From: Plasmodium coatneyi
Lineage: Eukaryota > Apicomplexa > Aconoidasida > Haemosporida > Plasmodiidae
DNA length: 64,000 nt
Direction: 5' to 3'
Assembly (NCBI RefSeq): GCF_001680005.1
Contig: NC_033569.1
Location: 806,001-870,000, forward strand
A model generated the notes under the pieces. That model did no database searches, was not told the DNA's origin, and worked only from the letters and a program-made list of their open reading frames with translations. Below are positions 1 through 8,097 of this stretch, piece by piece (the first letter of the stretch is position 1; the number at the start of each line of letters is the position of its first letter). A program made the position numbers and the translations under genes.

Positions 1-1027
1 GGAAGGGAGGAAAAAAGGAGGTGTAAAATGAATTCTGTAATGTAATATAGATTATAAAGGAAGCAAGAGAAGGAACTCAGGTAATATAATATATATATTT
101 TGTGCTTAAGTTGTTTATAGTGTAATTATAAGGAAAGAACGAAAGGAGAAAGAAGGAGAAGAGAAGGGTGTAAAATTATTATAACAATGCTATTATAACT
201 GAGGAAGAGGGAAGGGTTGTTCTACAACAGCTAACTACTACAAAGGAATGGGGCATACACACAAACAATTTTCACTCTCTCTCTTTTGAACACAAAAAAT
301 ATGTGAGCATATATATGTTTTACATTATGTACTCTTTTTTTTCCTCTATTTGTATTATATTTGGTATTGTGAATACACATACTGTGAAGTGCACGTATTG
401 TGAATATGCACATACCTTTTTTACTAAATATAAATGTAGTGTGCACATTCAGGAAGGGGGGGAGCAGTATTCTGTAGATATGAACTATATTGCACATGTG
501 ATCAGCTTTCAATAATCCTTTTAAAATAACAATAAAACATAAAAGTATGTAGTACATGTGAAAACTTTCGTCAAATAGAAAAAAAGGTGTGCTTATATAC
601 ATAATAAGAGAGAAGTGTACATAATAATGGAATATTTCGAGCAGGCGTACACAGTTTAGAAATATAATACATGGATACAGCATGTGTAAAGAATTTGCCC
701 CCAATTTTTATTATTCCTCTATTTTCAGTTCGTTCATCCTCGTTCTTATTCTTACATTAATTATATATGTGCACATATTGTGAAATGATTTTGATGTACA
801 TGTATGTGTATTTGGCATGTTATTATTACTACTATTCAAAAATTGAAGGAATATGTTTATTTGCTTAAAAAGGAAGAATCTAGTATTACCTCATAATCCT
901 CAGAAAACAAGTTGAAATCTCTGAAATATTTATTCTGCATAAACATATATAAACAACACAACCCCTTTAAAAGAAGGGAGAAGTTTATATTATACATGTA
1001 GAAGGAAAATATACACCTGTGTGAACC
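1..1027 (+). promoter_or_regulatory. 5' flank of KIR-A (duplicated kir upstream region)
   Basis: AT-rich and without a convincing gene. It lines up almost end to end with the region upstream of KIR-C (about 54510-55569): both begin with a GGAAGGGA..GTGTAAAATGAATTCTG block, share a 75 bp identical stretch (267-341), and later share ACAATAAAACATAAA and GCTTATATACATAATA. It is therefore a kir-type upstream region, presumably promoter plus 5' UTR. The short open frames here on both strands have no recognisable protein signal. Confidence 0.65.
267..341 (+). promoter_or_regulatory. 75 bp block conserved upstream of two kir genes
   Basis: Identical base for base to 54762-54836 upstream of KIR-C, while flanking sequence has diverged with many substitutions and indels. 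It begins AATTTTCACTCTCTCTC and runs through GTGAGCATATATATG to a T tract. It lies about 690-760 bp before the KIR-A start codon; the copy lies about 730-810 bp before the KIR-C start. Inference: a constrained promoter or UTR element, or recent gene conversion. Confidence 0.5.
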
Positions 1028-3427
1028 ATGTCAGAGGTAAGAAGAATATTGAGAGTTGCTCCTTTTTCTTCTTTTGCAGTACAAATGGAAGTGCGTGGAG
1101 GAGCACATAATATTGGATGCAAGATATAATGGAAATATTGGAGTACATGGGGGGAATATAAGCATGGAAGTATAGATGTATATTTATATATATTTCGCCA
1201 TTCTCTGGAATTATATGCACAGGTTAGGTTTCCAGGGGATGTACCCTCATGGGACAAGTTCTACAATAGATTCAGTACGGCATCTTCGAGGAAATGTAAT
1301 TGTGAAAATATTTTGCCTGAGGATTGGGGGACAAAGTTAAGGAATGAATTAGGGAATCACGAAGTACTTCGAGGTTCCAGCAACATGTTCCCAGAAGCTT
1401 ACTGTTGCGCATGTGAAATGAAGGAAAAACAGTCCCTTGCGGATACACCCTGTTATTTTTTTTACTATTGGGTAGAAAACATAGCAACTAAGGAGTTAGA
1501 TACCACTAATTTAGCGCAGGCCCTGGAAAAAATTTACAGAGCGGTGGGAAGTACTACGGGTCAGAGTAAGTGTAACATTGTATACAAGGATGATGCTCTC
1601 TGGACAATGTACAAGCTGAGGAGGCAGGTATATGAATTTACCTATGACTATAGTAACATAGAGAGTTCTGTGAAAATCTGTGAGCCTGTGAAATGTTTGG
1701 AATATTTAACGTACCTGCAAGGAGTTAAAGCAGCATGTGATCTTGTGAGTCCAGAATGCAAGGGTCCAAGTGCTGGAGGTCAATATTGTGACGACTACAA
1801 TACCAAATATAAACAATACTGTGAAACGGAACTACCAGCACTGATGTCTCTATGCAGTGAACGCAAAAATCCAAATCAAGCCGGATCATCGGGTAGCTTC
1901 TCGGATGCCGACGTGGTAGGTGGAATGAATAGAACTAATGATGTTTTTAGTGTGGTGTGCATTGGTGGTGTGATGTATGGGGGAAAATTACGGAAAAGAA
2001 GAGGACTGAGCAGAGTACTTTTTCTTCTGCTGTGCGTGTAGATGAATTCATGTGTTTCGCCATTAACTGACATGGAATGTATTCATGTGTGTGTCTACAT
2101 ATAATATTTTTATGAGTCATCGTACCATGACCATATGTAGGAACATACTTATTTTTGCAATTATATTTATAGGACTGCAGTGTGGATAAGTTCCCCTCAA
2201 AACAAATATACAGTAGATTCGATGGAGAAGGAGAATATACTAAGGGGGATGTACCTGGATGTAATAGAGGAATGGCAGAAACATATTTGAACAGTCTATT
2301 AGGCCAGTTTGGAAGTATTAAGGATGATGCCACTAAGATTACAAAAGCATGGTGTTACGTAGCGAAGGGAGCGCGAGAAAAAAGAAAACGAGAAGAAATA
2401 GAGAAAATAATGGAGGGTAATATATATGACTTGTTTTATTTTTGGTTAGGAGATAAAGTACGGAACAGCAAAGGCAGAAGTAATGAATTCTCAAATGCTA
2501 TGAGTGCAATTTACGGTTCACTGCGAAGTACACTTACGGGAATTAATTGTGGACTCACAGACGAGAATATTGATGAAGACACTTTCAATAATGCTAAGGT
2601 AGTTTATGAGTACACTGAGGACTATGAAACTATAGAAGGGTGCATAAGAAAATTTGAGACTTGTGGATCCAAGTGCACTGAAGGATATGCCCAATACCTG
2701 GAAAAAGCTGTTATTTCACATGGGGAAATGGAAGATTACTGCAGGGAAACAAAAAATTCTACGAAGGTATGTTGTAAACATTTTAAAAAAATGTTCGAAC
2801 AGGGTAGTGAAAGCAAAATTCTAAAACCATCAGAATTGAAATCTAAATTAGACCATGTACAGAAAACTACAATGCACGAAACAAAAACAATACCCACAGC
2901 ATCCACCACTACCCCTACCGCTCCTATTATCTCCTCTGTATTGGGCACATTAATAGGACTACCAGCGGCTGTCTTCTTTCTATACAAAGTAATTACCACC
3001 ATAATATACACACTCAAAATATGAATAATATCACTTATTAATATTTTTTCTCCTTTTTTAAAACAATGAATATAAAACGTTGTTCAAAAAATATATATAT
3101 AATACATATTTCTACCCTTTCCTTTCCTTTTCCCCCCTCTTCTTTCCTTTTCTTTATTAGTATAATCTCCTACCTCCTTGGATCAGTAACTATTTTGCAA
3201 ACAATAACAGCAGCAGAAGAAAAAGAAGGTCCAACATGCGCGACTTTGATACGTTCACAGAAAATAGTTCCACGTTCGATTCAGCATCAGAATACACCAC
3301 CTCTGTTTCAACAGCGGATTCTACAGATGGATCAACTATATATAATCGTAGGGTACCACCATCTACCACCAAAAGGGGAGCAAATAATACACGAGGCCAC
3401 CAAAATATAGCTTACCAGAATATGTAA
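1028..3427 (+). CDS. kir: KIR-A: two-domain KIR/PIR variant antigen with CD99-like segment
   Basis: Four exons: 1028-1036 (Met-Ser-Glu, donor GTAAGA), 1223-1915, 2173-2988 and 3161-3427, all joined in phase 0, giving about 594 residues. Exons 2 and 3 each encode one Cys-rich PIR unit with the family motif FYYWVEN or FYFWLGD and the LPSK-type opening (DKFPSKQIYSRF). Exon 3 ends in a single membrane helix (about 485-505, ending FFLYK). Exon 4 is a Ser/Thr-rich basic tail ending in NIAYQNM. There is no signal peptide, as usual for PIRs. KIR proteins of P. knowlesi are variant proteins thought to reach the infected red cell surface. Residues about 220-234 (NPNQAGSSGSFSDAD) match host CD99. Exon 1 rests on a donor consensus and the parallel with KIR-C; the rest is firm. 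Confidence 0.88.
1868..1912 (+). other. CD99-like mimic segment of KIR-A
   Basis: Encodes NPNQAGSSGSFSDAD at the very end of exon 2, one codon before the GTAGGT donor. Human CD99 contains NPNPN followed by PSSSGSFSDADL (recalled from general knowledge). KIR/CD99 similarity was described in the P. knowlesi genome report. The segment sits between the two PIR units, so it would form an exposed linker. Confidence 0.75.
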
Positions 3428-3977
3428 CATTAGAACAGTGTGTCCCTCTTTCCCTCCTGAAGGGGGAGGAATATAACTAATTATAGGGTTCACAAGGTGT
3501 AAAAGAGGACAAAATAGCATTTCTTTCTTCCCTGCTTCTTTTTTCCTTCTTTTTTTTCACTGTACTAGTGTATTCATTCTAATGTGTAACCAATATAAGT
3601 GAAGGAAAAAAAATTTTTTTCCCACTTTCTTTTGATTTGTTTGGGATAATTTTTTACTAAAGGTTTAATATGTTCATTCATTTATTTCTTTATAAGTTCC
3701 TATCCTTACAATTCTTTCTTCCTCTTTTCTGTTTTTAAATATTAAAACACCCTTTTTCAAAAGAGGTTAGGATTTTCTTTCTTTTCCCTTTTTCCTTTTT
3801 TCTTTTTTGTAACTTACTGCGAATATTGTCCCACAAGTAGTTATTCACACATATACATATAGGAAAAAAAGGAATGAAATATTAAAAAAAGAAAAAAGAA
3901 AAAAAAAAAGAATAAAAAGAACAAAATAAAATAATAGTAAAATAAAGTTGAATGAATAAGTGATAAGTAAAGGAGTG
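3428..3977. other. 3' flank of KIR-A, no gene
   Basis: T-rich then A-rich sequence with no coding signal. The first 130 bp resemble the KIR-C 3' flank after 58022 (for example GTAAAAGAGGACAAAATAGCATT against GTAAAAGGGCAAAATGGCATT), so it is the end of the duplicated cassette and presumably holds the 3' UTR and polyadenylation region. Confidence 0.55.
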
Positions 3978-4222
3978 TTGGATTTCACATTTTAGGGGTG
4001 TGTGTATAGGATTTCGCGTTTTAGGGTGTATGTGTAGGATTTCACAGGTTTAGGGTTGTGTGTAGGATTTCACACTTACGGGGTTTATAGGATTTCGCAT
4101 TTTAGGGTTTATGTAGGATTTTGCATTTTAGGGATGTGTGTATAGGATTTCGCATTTTAGGGTGTGTTTGTGTAGGATTTCGCATTTTAGGGTGTTTGTA
4201 GGGTTTTTCGCATTTAGGGGGT
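3978..4222 (+). repeat. Minisatellite A, telomere-derived units (left copy)
   Basis: About eight imperfect units of roughly 25-37 bp built on TAGGATTTCGCATTTTAGGG followed by a variable (TG)n/TA spacer. Each unit carries a TTTAGGG core, so the array looks like an expansion of telomere-like sequence. The same family recurs at 59002-59320 between KIR-C and KIR-D, on the same strand. Confidence 0.8.
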
Positions 4223-4325
4223 GTCAGGGTTTAGGGTTTAAGTTTTAGGGTTTAGGTTTTAGGTTTCAGGGTTTAGGTTTTCAGGGTTTAGGGTTTAGGT
4301 TTTAGGGTTTAGGGTTTAGGTTTTA
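4223..4325 (+). repeat. Interstitial telomere-like repeat
   Basis: About 100 bp of GGGTTTA, GGTTTTA and GGTTTCA heptads in tandem, G-rich strand on +. Unique DNA lies on both sides, so it is internal and not a chromosome end. Such internal GGGTT(T/C)A tracts are characteristic of P. knowlesi and accompany kir and SICAvar loci. Confidence 0.85.
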
Positions 4326-4670
4326 GGAGCAACAATGTAGCATGTTATTTATCTGTTTTAATGTGTAAGTACAACAAGGTAGCCTGGTGTGTTGCTGTTT
4401 TTGGATATAAGAATAACAATGTGGCTTGGTATTTATCTGTTTGATGGTATAGGAACAACAATATAGCCTTGTATTTAGCTATATTAGGGTGTAAGAACAA
4501 CAATGTGGCCTGGTTGTTTAGCAATTTTAGGTTATAAGGACAACAATATAGTCTGTTGTTTAGCTGTTTCAGGATATATGGAGGACAATGTGGCATGTTG
4601 TTTTCGCTGCTTTAGGGTATAAGGACAAGAATGTGTCCTGCTGTTCAGCTGTTTAGAAAGGTGTATGGAT
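4326..4670 (+). repeat. Minisatellite B, ~44 bp units (left copy)
   Basis: About seven diverged units of roughly 44 bp with consensus AACAATGTGGCCTGGT, then TTTAGCTGTTTCAGG, then a GTATAAGG spacer. It immediately follows the telomere-like tract. The same unit family occurs at 59321-59455, and one relic unit lies near 5350. One antisense frame is open through the array but only encodes the repeat. Confidence 0.78.
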
Positions 4671-5240
4671 CTAATGTTTGCATATCAAAAAAAAAAAAAA
4701 AAAGAAAGAAGGAAAGAAAACAAGAAGAAAAAAAGGAAGGGAAAAAATTATTAAAAAAATGAAAAAAAAAAAAAAAAGAAGAAACGTTTATACCGCATAG
4801 GGTCACATTTACAATTTTTCCAATGCCTCTTAGTAAATGAGTTCCTTCCCCCGTTGGTTAATTTGCTGTCCGGTCATTTTGAGGGGCTCAGTCGTTTTGG
4901 GCTGACGGATTTTGGGTCTTCCCATGAATGTGAAGGGACCCCGAGGAGGGAGCAAAACGGCGGAGGAAGAGCGGTTTGGGAGGGAAAAATAAAATTACAG
5001 ATGTGGAAAAAAATGAAGAGGTGGCCAAGTAGGAAATGGTAAGGTGAGAAGGACATACTCCCGCGTATATGAAAAAGAACACGCGGATGTTGTCCGCAGG
5101 CCACATGCTCTCGCATGCGCATGCGCATGCGCATTAGCGCATATGTTCATGTATGTTCTTTCTTTTTTTTACTTTTCGGGGCGTGCTAGTACACCCACGC
5201 AGAAACCGTTTTGAAAAAAAAAAAAAAAAAAAATGAAAAA
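4671..5240. other. Boundary segment between kir cassette and conserved core
   Basis: Begins with poly(A)-rich sequence (4687-4780), then a GC-richer unique stretch (about 4800-5160) with no gene I can support. It holds an alternating purine-pyrimidine run of TGCGCA units at about 5112-5137. Composition changes from kir-type AT-rich sequence to core-type sequence around 4800. Confidence 0.5.
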
Positions 5241-5412
5241 GAAGGAAGGGTCCCACACTTAGGGTCTGGGTTTTCACTTTTAGGACTAAAGGCTCAAGGT
5301 GAGTGATCTGAGGTTTTAGGGTGTGTGACCCAAAGCGTTCCAGGTTCCAAGACAACTATGTGGCCTGGTGTTTAATTACCTTAGGGTTTACAGGGGTATA
5401 AAGGTGTGAAGA
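5241..5412 (+). repeat. Decayed copy of minisatellites A and B
   Basis: Contains CACTTAGGGTCTGGG, GGTTTTAGGGTGTGTGA and then a single recognisable B unit (ACAACTATGTGGCCTGGTGT followed by TTTAATTACC and TTAGGGTTTACAGGG). It lies only about 250 bp before the VID27-like start codon and appears to be the outer relic of the array at 3978-4670. Confidence 0.6.
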
Positions 5413-5655
5413 CAAAAAAGGTGTAAAGGTCGAAGGAAAAAAAAAAAAAAAAAAAAATGAAAAAAAAGAATGGAAAAAGGAAGAAAAAAAAATAAAATAA
5501 AAAAAAAAGAAACGAAAGCAAATAAGTATATACATACAAACATACATGCGCAGTCGCATTGCATACGCACGACAGCAAAAAGCAGTCGCACAAGATTGTT
5601 GTTCAACCCCCCTCGTTCCAATCCAATCCAGTTGAGTCCAGTCCAGCCCATCACC
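5413..5655 (+). promoter_or_regulatory. 5' leader of VID27-like gene
   Basis: A-rich leader with a run of about 20 A near 5438-5457, followed by C-rich sequence up to ATG at 5656. An upstream in-frame codon at 5470 would add 62 Lys/Arg-rich residues without family similarity, so it is treated as untranslated. Confidence 0.5.
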
Positions 5656-8097
5656 ATGTTGTTCAACAAGCTGTTTAAAAAGAAAACGGAGCTGGAGGTG
5701 GACGTGTACTTGATAAAGGACGAGCAGTGCAATCCACATATGCTTGACTGCAAATTATACGTTAACAACAGGGGGAGGGGGTATGATGACCAGGTGGTCA
5801 TATGGAACAGCTCGAAAAAACTTACCCTTAATGAAGATTCCATCCACGACTTCAAATACCACGAACTAGACATGTGCCAATTTAAATACATAAAAAATGG
5901 ACTAGTGGAGGAGTACGGATTGGTGTTTTCGAAGGTCGAAAACATGTATTATTTTTTTAAGTACATTATGCTGTCCTATTTGAAGGGGAATATAGTTTTA
6001 TGTAGAAGGGTCAATCTGTTTAAGTATGAGGAGCCGGTGAAGGTGCTCTACAAGAAGGACCATCTGGGTCTGTTAACATTTAACACGGCCAAGTGTGAAC
6101 ACCTGTTGGTTGTTCTCGCCCCGGAGAGGTCCCCGCTGGACGTTTCGTGCCAGCACCTGTATGAAGAACTCACCATGGAAAATGTGAGGGAGCTGTACAA
6201 AAGGAATAGGGTCTTCCTCATTTATGTGTTGAATTCCTTCAACGACATTTATCTGAGCAGGGAGTCCATTGGGATCCACGTGCATAGGTACTTGGTCAAT
6301 AGCTTGTTCAGATTCTTCGAGTACAAGGCACTGTACGAGGGCGGAGACCGCTACGAGGAATACTTCGCAGAAGAGGTGTCAGGAAAAGCACTCACGGGGG
6401 AAGGATCACTCAAGAGGGAAGAACCAAATGTGGTGGTACTAGCAGATTCCTCCCCAGGGAACCATCAAACTACCGCCGAGGGAGACTTTTATAACGGTAT
6501 GAAGGCAACCCCAATTGTAGACGACGAATTGCGGTCCTTGGACAAGGCCGTGGAGGGAGAAATTGACAGGATGGACAGGGGGGGACAACAAAGAAGTGAT
6601 AAAATGGGGAAGGACAAGCGGGGGAAGAAACACACAGCTGGACAGACGGACGAGGGACCCGAGAACGAACTTCCCCCGCAGCTACACCAGATGAGCGAAA
6701 AATTTCTCATCATTCTCGAGTCGGAGGACGTCCTCATTGACCACATCAGGGGGATACTCATCTACAGGCAGGACTTCCAAAATGATATCGTCAGCATTAA
6801 GAGGGACTTCATGGAGACTCAAACGACAACCGGAGTGACAAGCGAAACGGTGGCGGACCCAACGGAGGGAGATTTCCACACGGGGGGGTCCACCCCGAAG
6901 GGTGGGTTCGTCCTTCTCTCCGACTCGGACGCGACTGACGTATCTGACATGACTGACTCGTCTGACGTGATCGAGTTGGAAGAAGGAGGGTACCCAAGAG
7001 ATAAGACCAGCCACACAGATGGTATGAAGTACAAATTTGTGAATACGAGCGGAAAGCTCTCCTTCGTGTTGAGGCAGAATCACATCCCACAGAAAAGGAA
7101 GCGAAGGGTTAAGGTAAACAGGAAAAGTGAATCCTTAGGAGGAGAAATAAACTACGACGACGTACGCAACGATTTAAACATATACACCTTTGACGAATAT
7201 GGAAAGGAAAAAAAAATCTACAATTCAAGTGAAGAAATTTTCAGATACAAGTATGAGCAGTGTGTTCCGAAGAGCATCCACGTAAATGATGAACAGGGGA
7301 ACAAAATACTCTTCCTTAACGAAAAGAATGATAAGCACTTATTCATTTTTGATACGAATAGAGAGAAGATTGTAAAAAAATGGGACACAGAAAATGTGCC
7401 AATAAGTCAGCTGATCAGGAAGGAAGAAAATATCTACTGTGGGTACAACAAGAAAAGTTTGTACTTTGTCGATACGAGGATTAAATCCTGTGTGCAAAAT
7501 GCATTGCTGTATGGGAGAAACACACCCGACATTGAGCAAGCCACTGTGGACAACAGGGGAAGAATTATCTTAACCAATGCTAAGGGGGAGATTAAATATT
7601 ATGATGGAAAAATAAATAAAAATAATGTCCTTAAGAAGAGTAAAAATGTATTACTGTGTGCGAATGACATTGTACATTTGTGTACAACATCCGATGGAGT
7701 TTATTCCATTGTGACTTGCCAAAAGAGTGTAGTGATATGCGAGAATTGTGTTCGAAGTTGTAGCCTTTTTGAGCGAGTCATAAAAAAGGAGGAACGCCTC
7801 GAACAGAAGAAGTTCCTCCTACAAATTCACTACGTTGATGTTTTTACATACAATCTTGGGGACTACAAATTTGAGAAGAGCACCGTCAGTAGTGACAACT
7901 CCCTCCTGTTTACCTTGTCTGCCAAGTTTTACGTCGTTTGGAACTTTAAGGAGGTCCTGAATGGGCGCATTTCCTACGTAATTAAGAAGGCCACGGAGGA
8001 CATTTCTGATATATCGTACTTCAACTTTAGCGATGTGCAGGGGGTCATCGTCGCAACGGAGAATTCGCTCAAGTCGAAGAAGATCACCAGCGTGTAG
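5656..8097 (+). CDS. VID27: VID27-like WD40-type protein
   Basis: Single exon, 813 residues from ATG at 5656 (MLFNKLFKKK). The C-terminal third resembles the Vid27 beta-propeller of fungi and plants: NKILFLNEKNDKHLFIFDT, then KWDTENVPISQL, a YFVDTR motif, and a final FTLSAKFYVVWNF followed by an ATENSLKSKK element. Yeast Vid27 is linked to vacuole import and degradation of gluconeogenic enzymes; its biochemical role is poorly defined. The middle (about 240-490) is hydrophilic low-complexity insertion rich in Asp, Gly and Lys, typical of Plasmodium proteins. The start was chosen because family-like sequence begins there. The identification rests on the C-terminal domain; function in the parasite is unknown. 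Confidence 0.75.
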   Translation: MLFNKLFKKKTELEVDVYLIKDEQCNPHMLDCKLYVNNRGRGYDDQVVIWNSSKKLTLNEDSIHDFKYHELDMCQFKYIKNGLVEEYGLVFSKVENMYYFFKYIMLSYLKGNIVLCRRVNLFKYEEPVKVLYKKDHLGLLTFNTAKCEHLLVVLAPERSPLDVSCQHLYEELTMENVRELYKRNRVFLIYVLNSFNDIYLSRESIGIHVHRYLVNSLFRFFEYKALYEGGDRYEEYFAEEVSGKALTGEGSLKREEPNVVVLADSSPGNHQTTAEGDFYNGMKATPIVDDELRSLDKAVEGEIDRMDRGGQQRSDKMGKDKRGKKHTAGQTDEGPENELPPQLHQMSEKFLIILESEDVLIDHIRGILIYRQDFQNDIVSIKRDFMETQTTTGVTSETVADPTEGDFHTGGSTPKGGFVLLSDSDATDVSDMTDSSDVIELEEGGYPRDKTSHTDGMKYKFVNTSGKLSFVLRQNHIPQKRKRRVKVNRKSESLGGEINYDDVRNDLNIYTFDEYGKEKKIYNSSEEIFRYKYEQCVPKSIHVNDEQGNKILFLNEKNDKHLFIFDTNREKIVKKWDTENVPISQLIRKEENIYCGYNKKSLYFVDTRIKSCVQNALLYGRNTPDIEQATVDNRGRIILTNAKGEIKYYDGKINKNNVLKKSKNVLLCANDIVHLCTTSDGVYSIVTCQKSVVICENCVRSCSLFERVIKKEERLEQKKFLLQIHYVDVFTYNLGDYKFEKSTVSSDNSLLFTLSAKFYVVWNFKEVLNGRISYVIKKATEDISDISYFNFSDVQGVIVATENSLKSKKITSV

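Noticed and set aside
4223..4325. A chromosome end at the left telomere-like tract
   Set aside because: The tract is only about 100 bp and is flanked on both sides by other sequence, including a conserved gene 1.3 kb away.
4345..4596. Antisense frame of 83 codons with repeated peptides
   Set aside because: It simply translates minisatellite B. The unit length is not kept in frame and no start context or homologue is evident.
3978..4670. CRISPR-like array
   Set aside because: Units are diverged head-to-tail tandem repeats without unique spacers, in a eukaryotic genome.
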